Assembly: GCF_014650875.1 (NCBI RefSeq)
Contig: NZ_BMVU01000002.1
Location: 372,001-436,000, forward strand
Origin: Streptomyces minutiscleroticus
GTDB lineage: Bacteria; Actinomycetota; Actinomycetes; Streptomycetales; Streptomycetaceae
DNA: 64,000 nucleotides
Direction of reading: 5' to 3'
A program made the translations under genes and the position numbers. The notes beneath the pieces were generated by a model. That model had not been told where the DNA came from. It searched no databases and worked only from the letters and a program-made list of their open reading frames with translations. Shown here piece after piece: positions 45,383 to 54,954 of the stretch; position 1 is the first letter of the stretch, and the number at the start of each line of letters is the position of its first letter.

Positions 45383-46501
45383 ATGGAGATTCTCTGGGTC
45401 CTGATGGCGCTGGTCATGCTGGGCTTCGTCATCGGGCCGATCATGATGCGCAGGCGCGCCGGCATCCAGCAGGTCGCGCCCGGCCACCCGGACGGCGCGG
45501 ACCCGGCGACCTACGGCTTCGCGCGCCAGGAGGAGCTGGACGTCCGCATGCCCGGCTCCGACGAGGACCTGCTGCAGGTCCTGGACCTGGTGCAGCGCAC
45601 GCAGGACTACCGCGCGGCGGCGCAGCTGCTCGCCGGGACGGAGACGGACGGGGAGGTGCGCTGGCAGCGCGTGCAGGCGTTCGCGGGCGCGGCGTCGCTG
45701 GAGCTGCAGCAGCGCCCCGGCGGCGTGGGCGACACGCCGGGCGGGCAGTGGCTGCGGGTGTGGCGGACCGAGGCGCCCAAGGACGCGGGCGGGGCCGCGG
45801 TGCACGCGGAGTTCCTGGTCCAGCAGGCGTGGCGGACGGCGACGCCCGGGACGGACGCGTTCCGGATCATCATGGAGGAGGCCCGGGAGGCGTGCGCGGA
45901 CGCGGCGCTGCTGGCCCCCGGCGACCCGATCCCGTACATCGTCGAGCTGTCGGTGGGCCGTGGGCTCGGCTACGGGCGGGCCGAGTTCGAGAAGCTCTGG
46001 CTGAAGATCCTGGACCGGGCGCCCGCGCACATGGGAGCGCATCTGGCGGCCCTGCACTACTGGTGCGAGAAGTGGCACGGCTCGCGGGAGGAGGCGTACT
46101 CCTTCGCGGAGGCCGCGGCCGCCCGGGCGCCCCGCGGCTCACTGCTCGCCGCGATGCCGCTCTTCGCGGTCTTCGAGCACCTCCCCGAGGTGAACCTGGT
46201 CCGCGGCTTCTACGAGAGCGAGGTCGTCACCAAGGCGGTGCACGGCGCGCTGTACGCGGTGCACTCGGCCCGCCCGGACGACCCGATGCTGGCCCACGTG
46301 CGGCACCTGCTGGTGTTCTTCCTGGTGCGCGGCGAGCGCTGGGCCGAGGCGATGAGCCAGCTGGTGCACGTCGACGGCCACGTCGGCGCGCTGCCCTGGA
46401 CCCTGACCGCGGACCCGGCCGCCGAGTACGCGGTGTACCGGGCGCTGGCGGTGGCCGGCTACGAGGCCAACGGCGGCAGCCCGGCGACGCTGCTGCACTG
46501 A
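45383..46501 (+). CDS. Conserved membrane-anchored protein, TPR-like helical repeats
   Basis: 372 aa, family not named. Residues 1-23 form a transmembrane helix (ILWVLMALVMLGFVIGPIMM) followed by an RRR stop. The rest is a cytoplasmic, largely helical domain with degenerate TPR-like pairs (DYRAAAQLLAGTETDGEVRW; YCEK-type HYWCEKWHGSREEAYSFAEAA; LLVFFLVRGERWAEAMSQLV). It has no catalytic signature, so a scaffolding role is likely. ATG 45383 is used; no good ribosome binding site is visible. It is followed by a perfect 11-bp-stem terminator. Confidence 0.78.
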   Translation: MEILWVLMALVMLGFVIGPIMMRRRAGIQQVAPGHPDGADPATYGFARQEELDVRMPGSDEDLLQVLDLVQRTQDYRAAAQLLAGTETDGEVRWQRVQAFAGAASLELQQRPGGVGDTPGGQWLRVWRTEAPKDAGGAAVHAEFLVQQAWRTATPGTDAFRIIMEEAREACADAALLAPGDPIPYIVELSVGRGLGYGRAEFEKLWLKILDRAPAHMGAHLAALHYWCEKWHGSREEAYSFAEAAAARAPRGSLLAAMPLFAVFEHLPEVNLVRGFYESEVVTKAVHGALYAVHSARPDDPMLAHVRHLLVFFLVRGERWAEAMSQLVHVDGHVGALPWTLTADPAAEYAVYRALAVAGYEANGGSPATLLH

Positions 46502-46510
46502 GCCGCCGTG

Positions 46511-46536
46511 CTCCCGGCGGACCCCTCCGCCGGGAG
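46511..46536 (+). terminator. Terminator and following imperfect repeats
   Basis: A perfect 11-bp stem (CTCCCGGCGGA, 46511-46521, with 46526-46536) and a 4-base loop lie 9 bases after the stop. About 46521-46592 continues as three diverged copies of a CCCCTCCGCCGG(A/G)AGT unit. Confidence 0.78.
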
Positions 46537-46649
46537 TGCCTGGGACCCCTCCGCCGGAAGTCCCTGGGCTCCCTCCGTCCGCCGGAGTCCCGGGGAACCG
46601 CCCGGCCCTCCCCCTCCCGCCCTCTCCCCGGCCGGTCCCCGGCCGGTCC

Positions 46650-46675
46650 GGAATGACGGCCCCTGACCAGGCGTT
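46650..46675 (+). promoter_or_regulatory. SigR promoter of msrA
   Basis: GGAAT at 46650-46654 and GTT at 46673-46675 with exactly 18 bp between them match the SigR consensus (GGAAT-N18-GTT). The msrA ATG is 43 bp past the -10, with GGAGA between. Methionine sulfoxide reductase is a known member of the thiol-oxidative-stress regulon in Streptomyces. Confidence 0.75.
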
Positions 46676-46717
46676 GTGGTGCTCGGATCCCACTCCTTCG
46701 GACACCGTGGAGACCGC

Positions 46718-47386
46718 ATGTTCCTGTACAGCCGCACGCCGCAGCTGCCCACCCCCGAACAGGCCCTGCGCGGTCGCCCCGAGCCGTCGTACACGGTCCC
46801 CGAGCGCCACACCGTCCTCGGCACCCCGCTCCAGGGCCCCTACCCGCAGGGCCTGGAGATCGCCGACTTCGCCCTGGGCTGCTTCTGGGGTGCCGAGCGC
46901 ACGTTCTGGCGGCTCTCCGAGGGCGTGTACACCACCCTGGTCGGCTACCAGGGCGGCCACACCGAGAACCCCACGTACGAGGAGGTGTGCTCGGGCCTGA
47001 CCGGCCACACCGAGGCGGTGCGGGTGGTCCACGACCCGGAGCGGATCTCCTACGAGGAGCTGCTGCGGGTCTTCTGGGAGTCCCACGACCCCACGCAGGG
47101 CTTCCGCCAGGGCAACGACGTGGGCACGCAGTACCGCTCGGCGATCCACACCCACACCCCGGAGCAGGCCGCCGCGGCCGAGGCGTCCCGCGAGGCCTAC
47201 CAGAAGGTGCTCACGGCCGCGGGCCACCGCACGATCACGACGGAGATCCTCCCGGCCGAGGGCCGCCGCTTCCACCCGGCCGAGGGCTACCACCAGCAGT
47301 ACCTGGACAAGAACCCGGCGGGCTACTGCGGCATCGGCGGCACGGGCGTGTCCTGCCCGGTCGGCGTCGCCGGGGCCGAGGGCTGA
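46718..47386 (+). CDS. msrA: Peptide-methionine (S)-S-oxide reductase MsrA
   Basis: 222 aa, reduces S-epimer methionine sulfoxide in proteins and free form. The catalytic cysteine is C55 in [10 protein letters not shown]. Family motifs [47 protein letters not shown] and [14 protein letters not shown] follow. The C-terminal [13 protein letters not shown] supplies resolving cysteines. It carries a longer N-terminal part (about 45 residues) than minimal MsrA. ATG 46718 is chosen with GGAGA five bases upstream. A SigR-type promoter lies upstream. Confidence 0.96.
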   Translation: MFLYSRTPQLPTPEQALRGRPEPSYTVPERHTVLGTPLQGPYPQGLEIADFALGCFWGAERTFWRLSEGVYTTLVGYQGGHTENPTYEEVCSGLTGHTEAVRVVHDPERISYEELLRVFWESHDPTQGFRQGNDVGTQYRSAIHTHTPEQAAAAEASREAYQKVLTAAGHRTITTEILPAEGRRFHPAEGYHQQYLDKNPAGYCGIGGTGVSCPVGVAGAEG

Positions 47387-47490
47387 CGCCCCGCCCCGCG
47401 CACGGCGGCGCTCCTCCGGGTCCCCGCGCCGCGCACCGGTGAGGAACCGGCGCACGGCGCGCTCCCCCGACGCGTACGGGTCCGTTCACG

Positions 47491-47536
47491 CGCACGGGCC
47501 CGCCACCGCCGGCGGGGGCGGTGGCGGGCCCGTGCG
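47491..47536. terminator. Very strong 20-bp hairpin between msrA and alcohol dehydrogenase
   Basis: A perfect 20-bp stem (47491-47510 with 47517-47536, CGCACGGGCCCGCC arm) and a 6-base loop lie between two convergent genes. Confidence 0.85.
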
Positions 47537-47584
47537 TTCCCGTCCCCGTCCGGGCCCGGCGGGACGGGAGGCGGGTCCGACGGC

Positions 47585-48625
47585 TCAGATCGTCGCGGCG
47601 TCGATCACGAAGCGGTAGCGGACGTCGCTCGCCAGCACCCGCTCGTACGCCTCGTTGATCTCGGACGCGGAGATCAGCTCGATCTCGGCGCCGATCCCGT
47701 GCTCCGCGCAGAAGTCCAGCATCTCCTGGGTCTCCCGGATGCCGCCGATCATGGAACCGGCGAGGGTCTTGCGGCCGCCGATCACGGAGAAGAGGTTGAG
47801 CGAGATGGGCTCCTCGGGGGCGCCCACGTTCACCAGCGCGCCGTCCGTCTTCAGCAGGGACAGGTACGCGCCGAAGTCCAGCGGCGCCGACACCGTCGAC
47901 AGGATGAGGTCGAAGGAGCCGCGCAGCTTCTCGAAGGTCTCCGGGTCGCTGGTGGCGTAGTAGTGGTCGGCGCCCAGCTTCAGGCCGTCGTCCTTCTTGC
48001 GCAGGGACTGCGACAGCACCGTCACCTCGGCGCCGAGCGCGTGCGCGATCTTGACGCCCATGTGGCCGAGGCCGCCCATGCCGAGGACGGCGACCTTCTT
48101 GCCGGGACCGGCGTTCCAGTGCTTCAGCGGGGAGTACGTGGTGATGCCGGCGCACAGCAGCGGCGCGGCGACGTCGAGGGACAGCCCGTCCGGGATGCGG
48201 AGGGCGAAGTCCTGGTCGACGACGATGTGCGTCGAGTAGCCGCCGTAGGTCACCTCGCCGTCCCTGCCGACGGCGCCGTACGTCTGCACGTTGCCCTTGG
48301 CGCAGTACTGCTCCAGACCGGCCTTGCAGTTGTCGCACTCGCGGCAGGAGTCGACCATGCAGCCGACGCCCGCGTGGTCGCCGACCTCGAACTTGGTGAC
48401 ACCGGAGCCGACCTCGGTGACGACACCGGCGATCTCGTGCCCCGGCACCATCGGGAAGATCGCCTCGCCCCAGCCCTCACGGGCCATGTGGATGTCCGAG
48501 TGGCAGATGCCCGCGAACCTGATCTCGATGAGGACGTCGTTCTCCCCGACCTCGCGGCGCTCGATGGTGGTGCGCTCCAGAGGGGCCTTGCCTGCGGGGG
48601 CGGCGTACGCGGCGACGGTGGTCAT
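47585..48625 (-). CDS. Zinc-dependent NAD(P) alcohol dehydrogenase, CAD/YahK type
   Basis: 346-aa medium-chain dehydrogenase/reductase. The catalytic zinc site is Cys in GICHSDIH, His in VPGHEIAGV and Cys near PLLCAGITT; the structural zinc uses four cysteines in [20 protein letters not shown]. The cofactor fold is [19 protein letters not shown]. This pattern is that of cinnamyl-alcohol-type aldehyde reductases (AdhC/YahK), which reduce many aldehydes with NADPH. ATG 48625 has GAAGAGG upstream. It is divergent from an XRE regulator that probably controls it. Confidence 0.93.
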   Translation of the reverse strand: MTTVAAYAAPAGKAPLERTTIERREVGENDVLIEIRFAGICHSDIHMAREGWGEAIFPMVPGHEIAGVVTEVGSGVTKFEVGDHAGVGCMVDSCRECDNCKAGLEQYCAKGNVQTYGAVGRDGEVTYGGYSTHIVVDQDFALRIPDGLSLDVAAPLLCAGITTYSPLKHWNAGPGKKVAVLGMGGLGHMGVKIAHALGAEVTVLSQSLRKKDDGLKLGADHYYATSDPETFEKLRGSFDLILSTVSAPLDFGAYLSLLKTDGALVNVGAPEEPISLNLFSVIGGRKTLAGSMIGGIRETQEMLDFCAEHGIGAEIELISASEINEAYERVLASDVRYRFVIDAATI

Positions 48626-48736
48626 GCCTCTTCCAATCCTGCCGAGGAGTCGTGGACCGGCCGGACGTTCCGTCCGGCACTTGTGCCACTCTGCCTCCTC
48701 CTGTGACATCCACCCAGGTCACAGCTTTGCGTACGT

Positions 48737-48791
48737 CCAGTGGTCCTACTACTGGCGGGGTCAGGCTGACGTGCGTACGACCGGGGATACT
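48737..48791. promoter_or_regulatory. Divergent operator region: CCAGT-N9-ACTGG and -10 of XRE gene
   Basis: CCAGT (48737-48741) and ACTGG (48751-48755) are inverted repeats nine bases apart. GATACT at 48786-48791 ends six bases before the XRE start codon. The pair lies between the dehydrogenase and regulator genes, where XRE/MmyB regulators usually bind. Confidence 0.45.
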
Positions 48792-48797
48792 GGGTCT

Positions 48798-49730
48798 ATG
48801 GACCAGCAGCATCCTCTCGCCACGGACTCCTCGGACGGAACCGGGGAGGCCGGCCGCGCGCTGGACCGGCGTGCGGAGCTGAGCGAGTTCCTGCGCACCC
48901 GCCGGGCGCGGCTGAAGCCGGAGGACGTGGGGCTGCCGGACTTCGGGCGGCACCGCCGGGTGCCGGGGCTGCGGCGCGAGGAGCTGGCGCAGCTGGCCGG
49001 GGTCTCCGTCGCGTACTACACCCGGCTGGAACAGGGCAACGGGCGCAACGTGTCGGCCGAGGTGCTCGACTCCATCGCCCGCGCGCTGCGCCTGAGCGAC
49101 GCCGAGCACGCGCACCTGACGCATCTGGCGAGGCCGCGGCCGCAGCGCAGGAAGCACGCGTACCGGGCGCAGCAGGTGCGGCCGTCCCTGCGGCAGCTGC
49201 TCGACACCTTCGAGGGCACCCCCGCGTACGTCACCGGGCGGCGTACGCAGATCCTGGCCTGGAACCGGATGGCCGCCGCCCTGTTCGGCGACTGGTCCGA
49301 GCTGCCGGCGCAGGAGCGCAACTGGGCGCGCCTGGTGTTCCTGCGGCCCGACTACCGCCAGTTGTTCGCCGACTGGGAGTCCAAGGCCACGGACATCGTC
49401 GGCATGCTGCGGATGAACGCGGGCCGCCACCCGGACGACCCCCAGCTGTCGGCGCTGGTGGGCGAGTTGTCGGTGAAGAGCCCGGAGTTCCGGCAGCTGT
49501 GGGCACGGCACGACGTCAAGGAGAAGTCCCACGGTGTGAAGGCGCTGCGCCATCCGCTGGTGGGCGACCTGACGCTGAACTTCGAGTCGTTCCAGCCGCC
49601 GGCCGAGCCGGAGCAGATGCTCATCACGTACCACGCGGAGGCCGGTACGCCGTCCGCGGAGGCGCTGCGCCTGCTGGCGAGCTGGGGCGCGGACGCGACC
49701 CGCGCGGGGACGGGCACGGCGCCGGCCTGA
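48798..49730 (+). CDS. XRE-family regulator with MmyB-like ligand-binding domain
   Basis: 310 aa. Residues about 25-95 are a Cro/C1 helix-turn-helix (FLRTRRARLKPEDVGLPDFG, LRREELAQLAGVSVAYYTRLEQGNGRNVSAEVL). About 115-300 is the MmyB-like domain (LLDTFEGTPAYVTGRRTQIL, RNWARLVFLRPDYRQLFADWE, HPLVGDLTLNFESFQPP), which in homologs binds a lipid-like ligand. It is divergent from the alcohol dehydrogenase gene, the common arrangement for these regulators. ATG 48798 sits six bases after GATACT and lacks a ribosome binding site, so the mRNA may be leaderless. Confidence 0.9.
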   Translation: MDQQHPLATDSSDGTGEAGRALDRRAELSEFLRTRRARLKPEDVGLPDFGRHRRVPGLRREELAQLAGVSVAYYTRLEQGNGRNVSAEVLDSIARALRLSDAEHAHLTHLARPRPQRRKHAYRAQQVRPSLRQLLDTFEGTPAYVTGRRTQILAWNRMAAALFGDWSELPAQERNWARLVFLRPDYRQLFADWESKATDIVGMLRMNAGRHPDDPQLSALVGELSVKSPEFRQLWARHDVKEKSHGVKALRHPLVGDLTLNFESFQPPAEPEQMLITYHAEAGTPSAEALRLLASWGADATRAGTGTAPA

Positions 49731-49805
49731 GGACGCGCGGGCGGCGGCCGCGCAGCCGTCGCCGCAGCCGCAGCCGACGCCGCGTCCGGTGCGCCGGACC
49801 GCCCC

Positions 49806-50549
49806 TCACGTCTCCTTCGGCCGCTGCGGCCCCGCCGGGCCCGCCGCGTCCGACGCGGAGAAGTGCGCGACGCGCCGCGTGGTCCGCTCGACGTGGGCGA
49901 GGAACGCCGCCCGGAACTCGGCGTCCGCCGGCAGGCCGGCCTCGTCCGCCGCGTCCTGGAGCAGGTTCACCCAGCGGCGCCGCTGCGGCTCGGTGAGGGT
50001 GCGGCCGAGGTGGCGGGCGATCACGTGGTCGGGCCCGCCGGGCTGCTCGAGGTCCGCGACCGGTCCGCCGGCCGCCTCGCCGAGCCGGAGCGCGATCTGC
50101 TCCGCCTGCTCGGGCAGGAGGCCCGCGAAGACCGGCGCCAGGACGTCGTCCTTCAGGGCCCTGTCGTGGAAGACCTCGACGAGCCGGGCGAGGGCCTCGG
50201 GGCCGCCCGCGCGCTCGTGGAGGGCCGGCACGGCGCCGCCCGTGCCGCGCACCGTGGTCGGCGTGTAGTGGCGCATCTCCTCGATGCGGCCGGTGAACGG
50301 CTCGACCTCGGCGAGGAAGTCGGGGAACAGCTCCGAGGTGCGGAACCCCTCGACGTACTCCTCGGCCGAGGTCCACACGATGCGCAGCACGAAGTGCTCG
50401 AAGTCCTCCTCCCAGCGCGTCAGCTCGTACTCGACGCACTGCGGGGCCGCCGCCAGGTGCGCGACGGCACGGGTGTAGGCGGCCAGGAACTCGGCCGACT
50501 GCTCCTCGGGGATCCGGTAGCGGATGTACTCCACGGTTCGCACGGTCAT
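49806..50549 (-). CDS. Fusion of antibiotic-biosynthesis monooxygenase domain and truncated hemoglobin
   Basis: 247 aa. Residues 1-100 are an ABM ferredoxin-like domain (VEYIRYRIPEEQSAEFLAAY, FVLRIVWTSAEEYVEGFRTS). About 105-225 are a truncated globin (LARLVEVFHDRALKDDVLAPVF, DHVIARHLGRTLTEPQRRRW), probably group II-like, with H180 the likely proximal heme ligand. The tail is Ala/Pro-rich. ABM domains act on quinone-type or aromatic substrates or degrade heme, and the globin may supply oxygen or detoxify NO. Joint function is inferred. ATG 50549 is chosen; the upstream frame is unlikely. Confidence 0.85.
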   Translation of the reverse strand: MTVRTVEYIRYRIPEEQSAEFLAAYTRAVAHLAAAPQCVEYELTRWEEDFEHFVLRIVWTSAEEYVEGFRTSELFPDFLAEVEPFTGRIEEMRHYTPTTVRGTGGAVPALHERAGGPEALARLVEVFHDRALKDDVLAPVFAGLLPEQAEQIALRLGEAAGGPVADLEQPGGPDHVIARHLGRTLTEPQRRRWVNLLQDAADEAGLPADAEFRAAFLAHVERTTRRVAHFSASDAAGPAGPQRPKET

Positions 50550-50568
50550 ACGCCCATACGAACACGGA

Positions 50569-50601
50569 CGGCCCGCCGGAGAAAGAATCTCCGGCGGGCC
50601 G
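50569..50601 (-). terminator. Terminator of S8 protease gene
   Basis: A perfect 14-bp stem (50569-50582 with 50588-50601) and an A-rich 5-base loop lie downstream of the protease stop and upstream of the monooxygenase-globin gene. Confidence 0.8.
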
Positions 50602-50647
50602 CCCCGGCGCGTCAGCGCTCGGCGAACCGGTTCAGCGGGCCGAGGGC

Positions 50648-53600
50648 TCACTTCCCGTAGTACGCGTTGTAGATCGACACCACCGACTCGTTGCCCTTCT
50701 TGTCGGTGATTTTGGCGCGGTAGGAGATCGCCTTGCCCTTGGCCGGGTTCTTGTAGGTGACCTTGCCGCTCTTGACGGTGAGCTTGGTCCACTTCTTGCC
50801 GCCGTCGTACGACACGTACACCGACAGCGACTTCAGGTTCTTGCCGGCGGCCGTGCCCTGGACGGTGACCGGGACGGTGACCTTCTTCCCGGCCGTCGCG
50901 CGGTTGGTGTCGTCGAGCGACGGGCTGAAGCGGGCCACGGAGGCGGGCAGCTTCACGCCGTCGGTGCCGGGCTTCTTGGAGCGGAACGTCCAGCTCGCGT
51001 CGATGCGGGTGGAGGCCGCGGCGATCCTGGAGCTGCGCTCGACCGACGTGGTCAGCTTGTACGCGGCGTCCCCGGACGGGACCGTGAACTCCTCCCCGAA
51101 CAGCGGGTCCTTGTTGGTGCCGACCTTCTTGCCGTTGCGGTAGAGGGTGGTGCTGACCGAGGTGAAGTCGGACGAACCCGCGTGCTTGCTGCCGTCGGCG
51201 AACAGCGGCAGCGAGCCGTAGAGCGTGTTGCCCTCGCGGAAGAGGCCGTGGTCCGCGCCCAGCGCCGGGCCGAAGACCGCCTTGTTGAAGGTCTTCGTGT
51301 ACTTCTTGCCCGCCTTGAAGGTCTGCGGGTCACCGAGCGAGTAGTAGGCCTCGGGGACCGGGAGGCCCTGGTCGTCCTTCTTGCCCGAGTACTGCGTGAA
51401 GTCGAACGTCCACCGGACCTTGTCGGACGTCGAGAGGTACAGCGTGCGCGAGCTCCGCAGCTTCTGCTCCACGGCGGAGCCGAAGACGGCGTTCTCGGGG
51501 AGGACGCCGATGACGTCGAGGCCGCCGGTCTTGCCCGCCGCCCCGGACGCGAGGTCGTTGCGCACCGTGGCGAACTCGCCCGCCTTGTAGTGGCGGACCT
51601 TGTCCGGCACGATCTTCTTGACCTCGGCGGTGGTGGCCACGTCGTACTCGGCGGAGCCGCCCTTGGTCCACTGGCCGCCCCACGTCTGCTGCAGACCGCT
51701 CGCCTCCGGGCCGAGGTGGGCCATGCGCACGTTGGCGAAGGTGTCGAGGCCGACACTGATGGCGATGCCCGCTGCGTCGTAGACGTAGTCGATCGACGCG
51801 GACACCTGCTTGGCCTTCTTGTCCGGCACCGTGATGTCGGCCGCCTTCGTCCTACGGGCGTCGAGCGTCACGGTCGTGTTCTTCGTGACGGCCAGCTTCG
51901 GCTGGACCAGCCAGTCGATGCCGCCCTTGAAGGTCTCCAGGTCCTTGGCGATCCAGGAGTCCAGCAGGTACGTGCCCTTGGGCACCCGCAGGGTCGCCGT
52001 GCCGGAGCCGGTGGCCGGGACGGTGTAGCCGCGGTCCGCTCCGAGCCCCGAGTAACCGTCCAGCGTGGTGTTGTGGACGTCCGTCGGCCTGCCGTCCCTG
52101 CCGATGTGCTCGAAGGTGACGTCGTACGACTCCACCTCGCGCTGCACGGCGGCCGCGGTGCGCACCGTCCGGCCGCCGCCCGTGGCGGTCACGTACGCGG
52201 AGTACGCGCCGTCGACGGTGCCGCCCAGCCTGGTGTCGGCGGTCAGGTCGACGGAGGCGGTGCCGCCCGCCGGGACCGTCACCGTGTCCGCGCCGAGCGT
52301 GAAGAACCCGGCGGGAGCCGCCTGGCCCTTGGGGCCCGTGCCCGCGACCGACAGCGTGAGGGTGACGTCCTCCTCTCCGAGGTTCCTGTACGTCACCCCC
52401 TTGGTCACCGGGGTGTCGTCGGTGTGCGGCCACTGCTGGGTGCCGAAGCTCACCGACACCGGGTCGGCGATCACCGTCTGCTCGAGCGCCCTGTCCACCT
52501 GGATACGGCCGGTGCCCTGCTGGAACGGGGTGTACGCGCCGCCCTTGGCGGACGCCGTGAGGGCGCCCTTGAGCTCGGCGTACGTCCACTCCGGGTGCCG
52601 CTGCTTCAGGATCGCCGCCGCGCCCGCGACGTGCGGGGTCGCCATCGACGTGCCGTCGATCGTCACATAGCCGGCCGGGCTCTCGCCGACCTCCCGCGCG
52701 ATGACGCTGCCCTTGGCGGAGGCCGCGGTGATGGCCACACCCGGCGCCGTCACGTCGGGCTTGATCTGGCCGTCCGCGCCGGGACCACGGCTGGAGAAGT
52801 CCGCGAGCTTGTCGTTGTCGTCGACGGCGCCGACCGTGAGCGCGGCGGCCGCGCTGCCCGGGGAGCCGACGGTCTGCTCACCGAACTCGCCCTCGTTGCC
52901 CGCGGCGACCGCGAAGAGCACGCCCGTCTCGGCGGAGAGCTTGTCGATCTGCGCTTCCAGCGGGTCGGTCCCGGGCGTGTCGAGGCCGCCCAGGCTGAGG
53001 TTCACCACGTCGGCGCCCTGCGCGGCGGCCCACTCCATGCCGGCGAGGATGCCGGAGTCCTCGCCGTAGCCGGAGTCGTCGAGGACCTTGCCGTTGAGCA
53101 GCTCGGCCCCCGGGGCGACGCCCTTGTACGTACCGCCCGACTTCGCGCCCGTGCCCGCCGCGATGGAGGCGACGTGCGTGCCGTGGCCGTAGGCGTCGTT
53201 CGTGCCCTTGGCGGCGGAGAAGTTCTTCGCCGCGACGACCTGGCCCTTGAGGTCGTCGTGCGTCGCGTCGATGCCGGTGTCCAGGACGGCGATCCTGACA
53301 CCCTTGCCGTCGTAGCCGGCCTTCCACGCCGTGGGCGCGCCGATCTGCGGTACGGACTTGTCCAGGCTCACCCTGCGGATGCCGTCGAGCCAGATGCCCG
53401 CGATGCCGGAGGCGGTGGTGCCGTCGGTGTCGGTCACCGCGTTCCACAGCTCGTGCGCGTCGCCCTTCGGGGTCTGGACCGCGTCCGCGTTCAGGGCCTT
53501 CAGGGTGCGGCGGACCTGGGTGCCGCCCGCGTCGCGGACGTCCTCGCGGGCTCCGGCGGCGGCGCCCTTGTAACCGACGATCACCTTCAGGCCCTTCTTC

Positions 53601-53962
53601 TGGGCCTTGCGGGTCACGGACTTGTTCAGCACCGTGATGTCGAACAGCCGCTGGTCGAGCTTGCCGGTGGCGATCAGGCGGGCCGCGTCGGCGGGCACCA
53701 CGAGGGTGTGGCCGTCGGCCCTGCGTATCCGGAAGGGTATCCCCTCCCGGCCCTTCGCCCGCTGCACGCCCACGGGGCGGCCTTTCCCGTCGACGACGAC
53801 GCGGTCACCCGTGATCAGGGTGATGCGGTGGTTCCCGGCGGTGGTGCCGGCCGTACCGGCGCCGTTCGCGAGCCGGGCTCCGGCCGACGCCGGGCTGGTC
53901 AGGCCCGCCGTCAGCGCCACGGCGGCCGCGGTGGCCACTGCGGCAGCGCATGCTCTCTTCAC
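50648..53962 (-). CDS. Large secreted subtilisin-like protease (S8)
   Basis: 1104 aa. Signal peptide about 1-28 (KRACAAAVATAAAVALTAG); propeptide about 40-195; S8 domain about 200-520 with the triad Asp228 (AVLDTGID), His263 (GHGTHVAS) and Ser439 (DGTSMATPHVAG). The remaining 580 residues form Ig-like and beta-sandwich modules, ending in a small domain (KSLSVYVSYDGGKKWTKLTV). The family is common in Streptomyces and acts outside the cell. GTG 53962 is used although GGGGGAG is too far upstream; TTG 53974 (LRRQVKRACAAA) is the alternative. It is monocistronic. Confidence 0.92.
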   Translation of the reverse strand: MKRACAAAVATAAAVALTAGLTSPASAGARLANGAGTAGTTAGNHRITLITGDRVVVDGKGRPVGVQRAKGREGIPFRIRRADGHTLVVPADAARLIATGKLDQRLFDITVLNKSVTRKAQKKGLKVIVGYKGAAAGAREDVRDAGGTQVRRTLKALNADAVQTPKGDAHELWNAVTDTDGTTASGIAGIWLDGIRRVSLDKSVPQIGAPTAWKAGYDGKGVRIAVLDTGIDATHDDLKGQVVAAKNFSAAKGTNDAYGHGTHVASIAAGTGAKSGGTYKGVAPGAELLNGKVLDDSGYGEDSGILAGMEWAAAQGADVVNLSLGGLDTPGTDPLEAQIDKLSAETGVLFAVAAGNEGEFGEQTVGSPGSAAAALTVGAVDDNDKLADFSSRGPGADGQIKPDVTAPGVAITAASAKGSVIAREVGESPAGYVTIDGTSMATPHVAGAAAILKQRHPEWTYAELKGALTASAKGGAYTPFQQGTGRIQVDRALEQTVIADPVSVSFGTQQWPHTDDTPVTKGVTYRNLGEEDVTLTLSVAGTGPKGQAAPAGFFTLGADTVTVPAGGTASVDLTADTRLGGTVDGAYSAYVTATGGGRTVRTAAAVQREVESYDVTFEHIGRDGRPTDVHNTTLDGYSGLGADRGYTVPATGSGTATLRVPKGTYLLDSWIAKDLETFKGGIDWLVQPKLAVTKNTTVTLDARRTKAADITVPDKKAKQVSASIDYVYDAAGIAISVGLDTFANVRMAHLGPEASGLQQTWGGQWTKGGSAEYDVATTAEVKKIVPDKVRHYKAGEFATVRNDLASGAAGKTGGLDVIGVLPENAVFGSAVEQKLRSSRTLYLSTSDKVRWTFDFTQYSGKKDDQGLPVPEAYYSLGDPQTFKAGKKYTKTFNKAVFGPALGADHGLFREGNTLYGSLPLFADGSKHAGSSDFTSVSTTLYRNGKKVGTNKDPLFGEEFTVPSGDAAYKLTTSVERSSRIAAASTRIDASWTFRSKKPGTDGVKLPASVARFSPSLDDTNRATAGKKVTVPVTVQGTAAGKNLKSLSVYVSYDGGKKWTKLTVKSGKVTYKNPAKGKAISYRAKITDKKGNESVVSIYNAYYGK

Positions 53963-54222
53963 TTGTCTGCGCAAAACTCCCCCTGGAGCTGAAGTCCGGA
54001 CGAACGAGACCGCCCGTCCGGCCAGGGGGAATCCCCGCACGCAGCCGTACGCACCCCCCGGTGCACGCAGTATGCCGGGGAGGTGATCGCGTGCTCAATA
54101 GTGTGACGTGTGTGAAGAGTTGACTGATTAGCTACGCAACCGATCGGAAATCACCGAATCGTCAGGCGCTGACCGCATCGCCCCGGGCAGGCATCTGCCC
54201 TTGTACGCCGCCTCCGGACGCA

Positions 54223-54906
54223 TCACGCCCCCGCGTTCTCCTTCACCGTGATCCTCCCCTTGCGGATGGTCACGAGGCGCGGGGCCTTTTCGGCCAGGGA
54301 CGAGTCGTGGGTGACCATCACGAAAGTGAGCCCGTGCTCCTTCCACAGGCCCTCCAGCACGTCCATGATCTCGTCGCGCGTGGACTCGTCGAGGTTGCCG
54401 GTGGGTTCGTCGGCGAGCAGCACCTTCGGCTGCTTGACCAGCGCGCGGGCGATCGCGACGCGCTGCTGCTGCCCGCCGGACAGCTCCGACGGGAGGTGGC
54501 CGAGCCGCTCGCCGAGACCGACCGACCTCAGCGCCTCGGCGGCCCGCTCCCGCCGCTCCCCCGCCTTCAGCCGCAGCGGCACGAGCGCGGTCTCGACGTT
54601 CTCCTGGGCGGTGAGCGTGGGGATGAGGTTGAAGCTCTGGAAGACGAAGCCGATCTTCTCGCTGCGCACCTGGGTGAGCTTCGCCTCGGAGAGCTTCGCC
54701 AGGTCCGTGCCGTCGAGGCCGATGCTGCCGGCGGTCGGCCGGTCGAGTCCGCCGAGCATCTGCAGCAGGGTGGACTTGCCGCCGCCGGTGGGGCCCTGGA
54801 TGACGAGCCGGTCGCCGTCCGGGATGGTCAGGTCGACGCCGGCGAGCGCGTCGACGGTGGCCTTGCCCCGTGTGTAGCGCTTGGTGACGCCTCTGAGTTC
54901 GTACAT
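54223..54906 (-). CDS. ABC transporter ATP-binding protein, MacB/LolD type
   Basis: 227 aa. Walker A GPTGGGKST, Q-loop LIPTLTAQENV, signature LSGGQQQRVAIARAL and Walker B VLLADEPTGNLDE. The order and the N-terminal VTKRYTRGKATVDALAGVDL are typical of MacB/LolD/FtsE-like ATPases. It is the second gene of a two-gene transcript; the FtsX-type permease lies 48 bp upstream. The complex probably powers a mechanotransmission pump or peptide/lipoprotein export. Confidence 0.93.
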   Translation of the reverse strand: MYELRGVTKRYTRGKATVDALAGVDLTIPDGDRLVIQGPTGGGKSTLLQMLGGLDRPTAGSIGLDGTDLAKLSEAKLTQVRSEKIGFVFQSFNLIPTLTAQENVETALVPLRLKAGERRERAAEALRSVGLGERLGHLPSELSGGQQQRVAIARALVKQPKVLLADEPTGNLDESTRDEIMDVLEGLWKEHGLTFVMVTHDSSLAEKAPRLVTIRKGRITVKENAGA

Positions 54907-54954
54907 GGTGCAGCTCCTGGGACTGGGATACGGGAGGGGGGCCGGACTGCCGGA

